In this document: positions 48,343 to 61,000 of the stretch, piece by piece
Layout of the letters: each line of letters begins with the position of its first letter
Numbering within the stretch: the first letter of the stretch is position 1
Assembly: GCF_028389875.1 (NCBI RefSeq)
Contig: NC_084675.1
Coordinates: 20,360,412-20,424,411, forward strand
Length of the DNA: 64,000 nucleotides
Direction: 5' to 3'
Origin: Rhea pennata
Lineage: Eukaryota > Chordata > Aves > Rheiformes > Rheidae
Program-made: the position numbers and the translations under genes
The notes under the pieces: generated by a model
Told to the model about the DNA's origin: nothing
Databases searched by the model: none
The model's input: the letters and a program-made list of their open reading frames with translations, nothing else

Positions 48343-51300
48343 TGTAATTTTACGATTCTGTTGACTTTCAGAATATAGTAATAAGCACTTTCATATCTTC
48401 AAAGTACTTTACAGATACTATCTGAATCTCTTAGGGAGGGAAAATTAGAAAATGATTGGTATCAGATAAGTAAATGATTTAATTTAATGATTAAAAAACT
48501 CAAAGCTTAGGGGAATTAAAGAATTGATCCAAAGCTAAATTAAAGCAATGTAAATGAGCTGGATCTTGGATCTATCAAAGGTTTCTTGTAGGAAAAGCTA
48601 AATTGCGACATTCTACGATTATGGTCCTGGCGTGGGAGCCCTTGTCAGAGATAGAAATAAGAAGGGGAAGAACTGTATAAAGAGCTGAGCTGAGATCCCT
48701 GGGGAACAGGGCTTACTGCTTTTGTTCCCAGCATGATGGCAGGACTAGCGATAGCTGGTGCTGGGAAAAATGCTCGTCCTCCAGCTCCTCCTACTAGCCA
48801 TTTGAGTCCTTCCGACGGGGCAGCTGACTTATGGGCATTTTGCCATACTCTCACTTCCCCAGCAGTTTACTGTCCTAAAAAAGTTGCCTACCTTGTCCTG
48901 GATAGAGCCAGCTCTGGTGCAGCCATGACTTGCCAATGTCACCATGCTGGTGACATGAAAGAATAAATTAGAGGTAGAAGCTCCCAAATCCTAGATAAAT
49001 GCCCAGTTTACCATTACACACTACTACTCACAAAGATCATGCCTTATTTTGCTGCACTGGATGCCAGTTGGATGAAAATATTTCTTTCTGGATGGTAGTT
49101 TTAGAAGAATAGGAGGACATGAGGTCATAGAAAGCTAAAATCTTTGCAAGAGCCAAGTGCTGGTTTGAATGCACTTCTTTCTTTCAAGATCTTCAGCTGT
49201 TCCCTGCATGCTTAGAAACACTTTCTCAAGAACCAATTTAAGTGGTACAGCACAAGAAAAGCATTCCTTCAGAGTGCACTGAATACTGATTTAGTGTTGG
49301 CAGGTTTGGGGAAAAAAAGATTCATCGTGGCCCCCTTTCACTAGGGTGTTTTTTTCCTGTCCTTTTTGCATTTAATAATGTGTCAAATTAAAGTGCTCTG
49401 TTTCCTCAACTCTGCTCTGGCTTTGATGCTATTCAAGACCTACCCTATGCTGCCTTTCTGTGGCACTCCTCAGATACAAGAATGTCCCGAAGACATTCTG
49501 TAAAGCTGTTAATTAGGGAGTGTTAAAGGAGTGAGAAGTGAAGGGAGTATGTAAACATGGCAGGCGTTATATCTACCGTAATATCCTACATACTGACATG
49601 ACCGCTGGCACCAGTTAAGACATAGCTGATTTTATGTCTGACTAGCCAGGACACTGCAGTTATACACCAGATTGGCTCTGAAAACCCTATTCCATTTCAA
49701 TTAGATCAGTCAGCTGCTCTTGGATAAATTTTTGCAGGTCATCTCTCAGATGTTAAACAGCTGAGCACTGTTTGGATGAGAAACCTCATTGCTTTATGTT
49801 AGAGTCCATGTATACTGTATATTTTGTTCATGTTCAAAAATCTTTTGAGTAAATTGGCATCTTGAAAGGACAAAATGCTTTTTTTTTTTCTTTCTTTTTT
49901 TTTTCAGAGCTCCAAAAGCTCCCTCTGTCTGTATGGGACATGGTAGGGTAGAGAGAGACAAATGTCCCACAGTACCAATGGGCACGTAAGTGCTCCCTTT
50001 GACCTGCGTTAGTGAGTAACATAGCACAGACCGTTCACTAGAGAAATCTCACCAAATTGCCTCAAGCCTATACCTAACTATGCCTTGCCCGTACAGGCAG
50101 AGGGGAGCCTAGACTATGGTGCAGATTGGAAATAACCTCTGAGCCAAGCTAGATTTTGTGTCAGAGTGACCTTCATTTGACTAAATTATGTTTTTAGTGA
50201 CATCTTTGAATCTTGTCATTGTCCTTAGAGAATTTGTTATAGAGACATTCCTGGCTTGTGAAGCCTAAATAGGCAAATGTAGCCACAGATCTTGCCCTTC
50301 ACTTGGGATTTTCAATCTTTTATACCCATGAAAACGTGTGGAAATTGATTTTTGATGGTATTACTACAGCTGGTCATTACAAAAAACAGGACAAGCCCCT
50401 TATGTGAACCGCGGGCATTTTGGAAAGGTTTCGAAGGTGTCATATCTGCGTAGTGATTCTCCGTTGAAAAAAGTACGCTGCACTCTTAGGTCATCATAAA
50501 CCTCCAGATGTTTACAGGAAGTGTTTCCTTTTTTACTTATACTCAGAATATTGGTTTAGAGCAGGGTTGGCTGACAGGCAGAGCATTCAGGGATGCCCCA
50601 ACCTGCCATACAGACAGTAGAAGTGATGTACTGTGAGGAGCAGGGACTTAAATCATTTTTTTTAGTGAGACGCCAAAATGACTCTAAAAAGCTGTCATTA
50701 TTACAGCTTGTCTGACCAAGAGTTAAAGACGTATTCAAGAATAAATCAAATCATACTGAGCTTTGGAGGAATATCACATATGAAATATTGTTTGGTTCAT
50801 ATACTATTCATTTCCCAGATATTGGATAAATGACAGATTAAATAAGGAAAGAATAATAGGAGAGCGAAGTGCAGGCGCACAGCTAGCACGCATTCTCCAA
50901 TGCTTTTGATAACATAATTGTGACTGTAATGCTATAATTTTCTATCCTGTACAAGCAATGTCAGGCAACACAGATGACAACCTGGCATTCATTATATTGA
51001 TCTGAATTCATGGATGGTTGTTTCAGATCCTGCAGATTTATTGAGATAGATTGTGTACTGAAACTAAACAGAATGACCCAGAAAATGTTTGGACCATATG
51101 TAAGCATGTACTGCACACATGTCTGTGAAACTTATCGTGTAATTTTTATACTTTCCTTCTCTGGGTGAATTCCTTTAGTGATACCAAGTTTTCAGACCTG
51201 AGAGGTCAAGACTGAGAATGCTCTTCAGTTCTGAATGGTCCCACTGGAACAAGTGGCTCTAACTGGCAGAAAGACTTTGCCAGAGATCTTATTAAAGAAG

Positions 51301-53560
51301 CTGTTGTCACACTAAAGCAGAACCTGAAGGTCTTGTTCGGACCTATGGGTCTCTCCCTGGCCTTTGGCATTACACGTATGTGTTCATGTCCATGACCATG
51401 TGTATTTAATATAATTAATTGCATCTGTGGTGAACTTAATTACATAATTAATATCCACATGTGTAATCTGGAAGGAATCAACACGGAAGAGTTATATCAG
51501 CCTAGCGTTTAAAGCTATTTTTGGAAATTGTATAATCTATGCAGAAATATTCTAAGCTGATAGCAAGACTCGGCCTAGTCTGTTCAAGCCATAGCCTTGA
51601 TTTTTCCTTGCACCCAAGCACAATTATAAAGGAGTCTACCCTAGCAGTATAGAAATGGTGTTGCTTCAAAAATTCCTTTTCATCGCATAATTTAGAGAAA
51701 TTTAGACTTAGTTACTGGAACTGTAGCAGAGATTCCCTTAAGCCAGCAGAGTATTGGACAGAGCACAGTTTAGCTCCGTCCTCTTTCTTCTTGCATCTTG
51801 CACTGTTACCATGATCTCCCCTGGATGCTCTTGCACAAGGAATTTCTTGGGAGCTGCTCATACACATAGACAATGAAATGTTTGGTAAAACTGAAATTTA
51901 AAAGGAAGACAGCAAAAATAACCAATATTCTCCTTTAGCTTTCTAATTTTAACAGTTTCTTTTTCTTCTTCCTCCCCCACTCTCTTCTCATTTTCTCTTT
52001 TCCTTCCTCATTTACTCTAAGTTCTGTTTTATATTGAATAAAGTACTAATCCTTTAAACAGGCGGAAAAAAAAAAAGATAACACCTGTTCTTTTTTCTTT
52101 TTGTAGCAGTCTGCTTCACGTAGGCAAAGGTTTTCTGCATTGTATTCTGTAATTAACTTGTCTTTGAGTCAGCCAATGTACCATACTAATGCAAATTATT
52201 TTCCAGTTGAGAGCACTTCTTGGTTCAAAGAAAATTCATGTTTTAATCTAAATCATTTTTAAAAGTAACTCGGTTGATTTGTTGGTTCTGAAAACTTGGC
52301 AATGGAGAATTTGTTAAGGATGTTGATGTTCATTATATACTAATCTGAACTTCCCTGAAATTCAGAATCAAAATCATGGTTGCTTGATTTTGCAGCAGAA
52401 AGCAGAAAAGAAATCCTGTTAGAATAGTGGGGTTGTGGCAAGCTCTTCGTTCTACTGAGTGACCCTGCTCCCAAAGTACTGTTCAGGGCTTCAGATCCAG
52501 GGTTTTATCTGTGAGCATTTTTATTGCTGGGAACAAACAGGAAGTGGTACGTAAACCTAAAGGAAGGTTCGACTCGATCTGATTGGGGCTGATTTCCACA
52601 TCCTGCAATTTATATGTATAAATATGTGCATTAGGTTCCCCCCTCAAAAAATATTTCCATTCCACAGTAGGACAATGCTTGAGAACTTCAAAGTGTTTAG
52701 GGAAAGAATCTGAAGAAGAGACAGGGAAGAAATGACTTTTCTCCAGCTCAGAGTAGTTAGTTGCTGGCTAGAGGGACACATGTGACAAATAGGGGAGGAT
52801 TAAACCCCTTCTTTAAAACAGTCATTTTAGTGTTTCCCAACTGCTTGAATCAGGGTAAATATGGGAGCTGTAAATTGCAATAGCAGGGCAGGAAAACTGC
52901 AGAGTGGCTTTGCCGCTGCAGAGGGTGCGTGGGGAAGTGTGCTAGCACACTCCTGGTGTGAGTCTGCTCCAGTGCCTTCCTCCGAGGAAGGGTGGGATGG
53001 GCTCTTGTTACTAATCGGAGGGGATATTCCTCCCCTTCTTGGAGATTCAGATTCAGAAATTCCAGCCACAGCGAACCTAGACTGTATGTTCCTACAAAAA
53101 GTTGGTATTTCAGCAAATCAACTCCTTTTGCCGAAAAAGAGTAGTTTTACTGTTGACTTCAGTATGGCCAAGATTTCACTCCTGAATTGCCTTAAAATCT
53201 TTGACACTTGGCTATAGCTCATTTCTCTTGCAAATCCCTGAGGTCATGATTCAACAATATAGTAAATCCAGCTTAAGGGCTGCTTGTGTCAGATCAGAAG
53301 AGCCATGACACAGAATCACAAGACAGAGAGTGCTGATCCAGAGTAAACAAACTGCTTATTCAAATGTATTAAGAATAATGACAACTTGCACTGGACCAGA
53401 AGTCTCAATCCTATATCGGGCATCTTCTGTCAGTACTTCTGCAGCCTTTCTTGCTTTATCAGGAATTGTCTGTCCTCTTCTAGGCAGCAGAAAATCAGCA
53501 TAAATATTATGTTATGCACTCCAGCTAATTCATCAGAAATATGATCGTGTGCTGATGTAT
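48343..53560. other. Intergenic stretch
   Basis: No gene recognised. It includes an AT-rich block at 51390-51520 with TATAATTAATTGC, CTTAATTACATAATTAATA, and a 16-bp perfect palindrome centred at 52943/52944. Confidence 0.5.
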
Positions 53561-53589
53561 GAATCACATCAAATGTGTTCTCCTGGCCG

Positions 53590-54132
53590 ATCAGCAGCGC
53601 AGAGGTCTGGTGTAAGTGATCACAGAACCAGGGTTTCAGTCCAGAAGTGCAGGAAGCTGCTTGAAAAAAATAAATTGTGCTTTTTCAGAGGCACTCCGGG
53701 GAGGTCAGGAAAGTCGTTTCCCTTGGTCCTTTCACCAGGAAAGTGAGCAAAAGCTGTATAGGCGAATCACTGTAAAGAATGCTTCCCTAAGCGCTGCAAA
53801 GATTGAGGGGTCTGAGGAGATATCACCGAAGGAGAGAGCAGCTGTGAAGCATCAGCGTGGTGGCTGGGATGCAGAACTGTTCTCCTCGGCTCCCTCGGGG
53901 GAAGGTTTCCTGAAGTGGCCCCTGCAGAACGTGTGCTGGTAGCACAGCAGTCCGCACAAAGCACGGAGGCCGTCAGGCCCGACGTAGTTGAGATACCCTT
54001 GTCGGAGCAAGGAGAAGATTAACCAGTCAAGGTGATCGATCTAAGAAATTCCTTTGGCTAATAACATCTGATTTGAAGGAAATAAATTTTGCTTTCCTGT
54101 AAAGCACATAAAAACCCCTCCAAACTGAATTC

Positions 54133-54181
<49 letters not shown>

Positions 54182-54740
54182 AAGAAAAAGAAAAAGGAAG
54201 AGCTCTGACTGCCAATTTGCTTGAGTTTATCCGGATTTTTTTGTGACCTGAAACCATCCATGCGTTTCTTTTCAGCATTTTGAAGAGATAACCCTTTTCC
54301 ATGGGACACGTCGCTGTGTAGTGAAGCTTTATTACACGTTTCCGTCTGGGTGGTTTGCGTCGAGGAGCGGCTATGTGCCGCAGCGGTGGTACCGCATCGT
54401 GCGGCACCGACGCCACGCGTTTCACGTTGACAGGGGGCATTTCTTTGTAGTTCCCGGACCGTGCTGGTAAGTCCTCAGGATGACAGAAGTAATCACTGAG
54501 ACACCTCAGCTCACATTCACAATAGCCAGAATAATCTGCACTCTCTTCCAGGAGACAAGAAATCTGCAGTAAACAAGGGAGAGGCTTCCCAGAAAGAGTC
54601 ATTGCACAGCGAGCTCAGTACATCGTGGGCCGTAGAGAATTTGGTCAGTTTTTCATAGCTGTTCATGCAGGTCATCCCCGATGGACAGTTAACAGCGGGA
54701 TTTACAGTGTTTACAATTCTGAGGGCTTCGGCCGAGGTAT
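53590..54740. promoter_or_regulatory. CpG-enriched patch in otherwise CpG-poor DNA
   Basis: CpG dinucleotides become frequent, with about 19 in 54301-54466 by eye, against few in neighbouring kilobases. It is interrupted by an A44 run at 54136-54179. It could be a small CpG island (distal promoter or enhancer). Open frames at 53616-53942 (+, 108 residues) and 54027-54602 (-, 191 residues, Arg/Lys-rich middle) lie in it but show no known family. Confidence 0.35.
54136..54179. repeat. A44 homopolymer
   Basis: Forty-four uninterrupted A followed by GAAAGAAAAAG words. Confidence 0.95.
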
Positions 54741-55074
54741 TTAGGGGCAGAGTCCTCTTTCTGAACTGCGATGTTACTCCTGCTTCAGTACAGTGCTTTC
54801 CTCTTTGTAGCTGTTACGTATGATCTGGGCTGGAAGGGAAAAACAGCAATTGATTCATTAGCGACCATGCTGCTAATGCCTGGTTTATGTAAAGGACACA
54901 CACGTGTGTGTAGTGTGGCCCCAGAAACCTCACCCCTTGCAACAACCCATGAAGAAGAGCTCCAGAGACGGGCCTTTCCCATGACATACTGCTGATGCAC
55001 TGAAATGCGCGGGGTATTTAGTGCTGCTCAGAGGCAAAGTCTGCGATCAGGTAGTTATTCTTGCTGAGTCATCA

Positions 55075-55076
<2 letters not shown>

Positions 55077-55109
<33 letters not shown>
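55077..55109. repeat. T33 homopolymer
   Basis: Thirty-three uninterrupted T followed by CCCC. Confidence 0.95.
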
Positions 55110-55308
55110 CCCCAAGTAAGAAAACCTCTCCAAAGCAAACAGGATGAAAGTTTGTAAGGAAGGCCTCGAGTTGAGTTTCCTGGAGTCTATAAAAATCGCA
55201 GAACTCCTGAAATGGAAGGATTCCTGGCACTAAAGCAAAATCGGGCAGAAAAAATGGAGAATGATACCTGGGCATATAAAATAGTCACAGTCCATATTTT
55301 CTTCTTTT

Positions 55309-55330
55309 GCCGTTTCCTTAAGGAAACGGC
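55309..55330. repeat. 22-bp perfect palindrome
   Basis: GCCGTTTCCTT is followed directly by its exact reverse complement AAGGAAACGGC with no spacer. Confidence 0.97.
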
Positions 55331-56858
55331 CATTGTTTGTAAGCAATGTAAATGAATGGGATGATTATAATTGGAAAGAGGGAAGATTCTGATCAGGAGT
55401 GAGGCCCTGTTGTGTTCAGCGTTATAAAAATACATAATAGGATTCAGACACTGGTGCAGAAATTATATTCTAATAAGCAAGACTCGGAGAGGACAGGGGA
55501 GGGACCGAGGCACGGGGAGGGGAAGCAACATGCCTACAGACAGACAGTAGCTTAGTGGCAGCTGCAAAAATAGAATCGAAGGCTGCTTCGTCCCCCACGG
55601 CTGGGCAGGATCTCCCTCTCTCCTCGACTGGTTTGTGATAGGGAGCATCGTCCGCGCGGGAGGTACTTATTGCTCAGGTTTCTAACTGCAAATCCATTCC
55701 CTGGCCAAGCTTTTCAGTCAGTTTTGATCTGTAGGTTTCCTATTAGATGCATAATCCCAGAATAGTAAATTTAAGCCTACTAACAAGAGGATTGCTTTCC
55801 TTAGTAGTGTCTTATGGTCCCTTAGAAGTAGTCTGTGAAACCCCAGTTCTCTGCGAATTTCAATTGGAAAGCTAACATTGTACAGCAATCTTTGTCTTAG
55901 TCTTAGTCAATCTTAGTCTTCAGTGGGCTTGGGGGGGATTTTTACACTAAATACTAAGAGCTGCAGAAATTCAGAGACACTCACTTTTTGTCATCTTTTA
56001 ACTAAAGTAAATGGATTGATTGAAATACTCATGGTGAATGAAGACCATGAAAGTGAAATAAAATGAACTTTGCAAGGTCCCTATTACAACTCAGGAATGG
56101 AGAATCAGAATTTCATCCTGGCTAATTCCACTTCCTTTGAAACCCATAGCCCACCAGAAATATGTATTGCCAACAAATACTTCTAATCAACATCAGAAAC
56201 ATTTACCATTGTATCCAGGAATCAGTATTTTTGAAATCTCCATGGAGATAATTGCCATGGCAATTCAACAAAGCCTAATATGTGAAACACATTCATGTTA
56301 ATATCAGTATTATGTGCAAAATGCCCTCTTTTCATTCTTACAGTATACTAGAAAGAGAAAAAACATTGCACATTGGCTTAGATTTCCAATTACTAGCAGA
56401 ATATTCAGATATTTCTTCCTGGTGGAAATAAATGTAAAGCAGATTAGGAAAGATGAACTAATGAAAATTAAGGTGTTTTCAAAGTGAAAAATAAAACAAT
56501 TACCAGATGCAAGTAGGTAAAAATATTCCTATGGAACAGAAATTCATTGGAACATATCGTTTTCCCAAAACTAAAACCTTCCCAGAAATACATCAATTCG
56601 ATCTAACATTGAAAAAAAGAAATGATAAACTGAATTTTTAAATTTATTTTTATTATCATTTCTTAAAAAATAATAAAGAAATGTCTTTGAAAGGACATTT
56701 AATTTCTAAGACTTTATACATATACAAATGTAATGTTAAAATCAACATGAAATGATTTAGTTGTATCAAAAAATAATATTTTGCTTTGCTAGAAGCATCA
56801 CGACCTTTTGTGCTGTTTCTTTCACTTGGGAACAAAGCAAATTTTGTAGCCTTTTGGA
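55331..56858. other. Intergenic stretch
   Basis: Mostly AT-rich; no gene seen. Confidence 0.5.
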
Positions 56859-57095
56859 AAAACTGAGGTTGGAAGGGACCTCTGGAGATCATGTAGCCCA
56901 ACCACCTGCTCAATGCAGAGCTAATTTCAAAGCTAGATCAGGTTGTCAAGGGTCTTGTCCACTTAAGTTTTGAAAATCTCCGAGGATGGAGATTCCACAT
57001 CCTCTCTGGATCCCTGCTCCTGTGCTCTTTGTAATTTTTTTTCCCTTAGATTAGAACTGGATTTCCTTTGTTGCAGCTTGTGACCCTCTCCCGTA
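56859..57095 (-). mobile_element. CR1 LINE 3'-region fragment, diverged
   Basis: TGAGGTTGGAAGGGACCTCT and GGAGATCATGTAGCCCAACC begin a reverse-oriented CR1 3' UTR. It continues through CTCCGAGGATGGAGATTCCAC to CTGGATTTCC. The terminal octamers are missing, and divergence is higher than in the copy at 9248. Confidence 0.88.
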
Positions 57096-57879
57096 AAACC
57101 GCTGCGCAGCATTATGCCAGGAAGTTGAGCTGGGAAAAGATAAGCATGGGGGGTTTCTGCTCGCCAGGCATCCTGGAATTCAGACTCGTGTTTATGCCCC
57201 ATGAGGTCGGTCAGCCGCTAGGGAAGGGTTAGGGAACGCAGGATGTTGTGGTGATGAGGAAGCAAGTTGGGTTCATTTGCTTTTCGAGTGTTTCTGTGAA
57301 ATAACATCTGAAAAAGGAACTGGCAAATACTTATCACACTGAAAAAGCAAAGAGGCAGGGTGACAGAGAGCCCTGCTCTGGCAATGTCTCACTCGTCAAA
57401 TCCGTGTTTTTCAGTTGCTTCTTCACCGTCTTTAGCCTCCCCTGTCATCAAGATCTTTCAGGGAGTCAGTCTCTATCTCAGCAGCAGTTCGTCTGTGCAG
57501 ATCACTTTAGAGGCGCATAAATCTCTCTTGGCCTCAGTGTATTAGGTAAAAAACCGTAAACCAAAATAACATTCTTATGCTTCTGTCAAGTCTTTGGGTC
57601 ATTTTGAGCAAAAGGACGATGCAAAGAAGCAGGTTCAAGCTATAGCATGCAGATCTGCAGCATTCTTTGCCCTGATTTTTTTTAGCACTGGGTGGAACTG
57701 GACAACACTAGCAGTCAGGGAAGTGCCTAACGTCTGCCGATAAGGCACAGCAAAGACGGCTTCTCGAGCGCGTGAGGAAAGGAGACTGCGTAATGCCATG
57801 AAAGCCTGCGAAGGATTGAGCTCTCAGATTATTTTGCAGCTGGTTGAAACGGGTGACCGTAGCGCATCATAAGAGGCAA

Positions 57880-58060
57880 AAAACAAACCACGGGATTCCT
57901 TGGGCCTTTGATGAAAAATGCAATCACTGTAATCACTTGCAACGAGAATTAAAAAAGTAATAGGCTGCTTGGCATGTCCTGTGGCATCATACAAGTTGCA
58001 CTAAATTCAGTAAACGTCTCAGCTTGGGTTGGGAAATACTGCAATCAGGATGGCTCACTT
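57880..58060. promoter_or_regulatory. Candidate noncoding regulatory block
   Basis: Includes CCTTTGATG (TCF/LEF-like), ATGCAATCACTGTAATCACTTG and AAAGTAATAGG. No coding frame and no simple repeat. Inference only. Confidence 0.25.
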
Positions 58061-61000
58061 TACACTGTCCAAACCTAAGGCAGCACATTGGAAGAAGTAT
58101 CTTGTAAACATTGATTTGTGTTTGCAGTAAGCAGCCTGCCTAATCAGGAGTTTTGCCTTACTGTGAAACAGTAGTGGTAACTTGGTTCAACAACAGGTAT
58201 GTTGTCTGAAACTATAGCTGTGTTTAAAATCTTCCATCACTTGAAATACAGTCAAAATGAAATAAAATATGTGCTCTGTTATCCAGTTATCATGAGGGCG
58301 TATAGAGGGAAGAGAGGAATTGGTGAATAAGCCAAAAGGACTTTCAGTTCAAGAAGAACCACATGCACACATGCATGCAAGTGGGATGCTAATATCACTT
58401 AACGACCAGAAATACCTGGCCAGAAACACCTGCCCAAGGAAGGTGTCAAAATATTCTCCCTGAGTTTAGTAAAGAAATTCTAAAGGGTGAAGAGAATACG
58501 CTCAATAATTTTAAGATGAAAATAACAAATGAATAGACACCACTTATTTGCCTTATATGAACAAGAACAGTTCTCTGTAATACAGAATAAAATGCAAGCC
58601 CATACCAGTAAAGCATGTGCAAGCCATCTGACACACACATAGTTCAAGTACTGGTTCAGTTCAAAGTGGGATACACAATCTCCCAGAAAACACTGGGACC
58701 CTTTGGAGAAATGAAGCAGAACTACCACGGCCTATGGCTGAGCAAAATTAAACCATTTGACTCTACCAGTGCCAAATGTTGCCCTCAAACTGGGGAATTC
58801 TCAGAATCCAACAATAAACCAAATTCCTGTATCATATTGGCAAGCTACGGTCAGACCGAAGAGCTGTTAAGAGGTATAAGGATGCATGAGCGTGCACCAG
58901 TAGAGGAGATACTCTTACACTGAAGCAGACAAAACAGATTCCTGTTATTTAGCCTTCCTGTTACCATCAAGGGATGCAGGAAAGCAAATGTAAGAGCTGT
59001 AACATCCTCTCTCCCTGAGTCCCTAGCTCTTGTTATAGTCCTTTAGCAGCCAAAATAAGTCAAGTCTACCCTCCGGCAGATCTAAGTAGGTGCAGGGACA
59101 TGACAGGGTCAGCGGCAATGGTGTGGAAAAGCATAATGAAATTTGGCGATCTCCAGATGAGCCTCAGTGATTGCCATAATCACATATCACCCACCACAGC
59201 TGCACCTCTGTCACTTATGTTTTGGGCGGATAGTCTGGAGTCCTGTATCCTACAGTAATGAGAAAGGGTTTGGATAACCAAGAAGAGTTTTTCCACATCT
59301 AACTTCTCTGACGCTGTTTCTTTTGCAAATGATCATAGGGTGTTGCTTTATTTCCACCTTTGCAGAAAAATTATATCTTAAAAAGATTGTTATTAAATAG
59401 GCTCCTGCTGGGATTAATTTACAGAGTTGGGTTATCTGAGCACTCCAGAATGCTTTGCAAATAGGAGCAGGAAGGCACTTCAATGAGAGAGAAAATACAT
59501 GCCTGTTCATAAATGTTAATGTCATTTTTGCTAGTGTGTTGGACACAGAGTGTATTGTGTGTATTGAATTAATTTTCTTGTAAGAATCTTCATGAAAACT
59601 CTCGATATGTGGTCTCCTCTATCCATCTGTGTTTTTCAAGCTTCTCCATGCCATTGTCAGGCTGACTCATATGTAACCATTGCTGTGTCTTCCATTACGA
59701 ATGTGCCTCGCTTTGTAGCATCTGGAAGTCCATTTGTGAACAAGAACTCCTTGCTTTAAAGTGCTATACCACCATAGGAAAGCAGTCCCTTCATCAAGGG
59801 ATTTCTGATCTAACCCCCTGATCTAACAGTCCAACTCTAGCCCTAATCTACCTAGCCTAATCCTACTGATCTAGTATACAATACAAGGTGAAACACAGTC
59901 AGATACAAACAGCCGGAGACAACAGAAGATTTTCTGGGTATGTAGCCACACTATCCTCTAAGGACGAGATGGGAGTTTCTCTTTTAAATCTAGGACACCA
60001 TAATTTTATGTCATACTGGTTGTTGAATCCTTGCCTTGGTATTTAGAAGGTATTCAAGATGAGTTTGTAGCAGTATATACATACACTGGGCAGGTGGACT
60101 GCCAGGGCAATAGTGGTCTGCTGTGATGAGGCTGAAGAGAGTGTGCCTCTAAGGGTTTGCTTCCCTATGCCAGCACTCTGATCTGTAGTGTTTTCTCACT
60201 GATTTTCTGTTATAAAAGGACATAACTATTAAGTAAATGGCCACCAAGGACATCCTTACATCCTTGTATGCATCTTCCACAGTTTAGGTTATTGGTTAGG
60301 TTAGCCAGATTATTCCAAGCACTGAAGGTAGAGAACAGTTAACCGCTATTTTAGAAGTTGTCCTGAGAGACTGCTTCAGCATATAGGGTACTTTTCAAGA
60401 AACTACATCGAAGAGGAGATTACAGCTAATAGAGAAATCATATTAATGGAGATGAGCCACTGTCAGCATTAAGCTACTCCTGAAGCCAACATGAAGCTGT
60501 CACATTGAAAGGAAGGTGTAAAAATGCAACCACACTGCAGTGATGAAGCTGTCAAAGGCAGAGTGCTATAATACCTTCCTTTTAGTGATCCTTTCTTCTT
60601 GTGTTCATCAAATAGAACATCTTGGCTCGGTGAGCTTGCTGAGAAACACTATTTAAGTTTAATAGATGCCCAGCATGGTGCCCAACCTCAAGCCATCTTT
60701 TTTATAGTACTCACTGCTTGAAAACTAGTTCAGAAATCCTGGCCCTGTGCTCGAGATTAATCTGAGCTTGTTTCGAACCAGCGTAAAGGGGAAGTGGTGC
60801 AGCATCACAGGCATGTGCTTGATGCGAGATGTGGTTGATTTATGCTGGTGAAACCAAATGTACCTTCTGGTGTGAAAGGAGGTAGGGGAAAGATAATCTT
60901 ACTTCTGAATCAAATTATCCTTCCTTTTCATACTCAATTAAGAACAGAATCTTCCTAGAGGCTGAAAAGCTTTGGCTTCAGTTGACAGACATGTTATATC

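Noticed and set aside
52560..52600. GGTTCGACTC resembling a tRNA T-arm
   Set aside because: No acceptor, D or anticodon arms are found around it.
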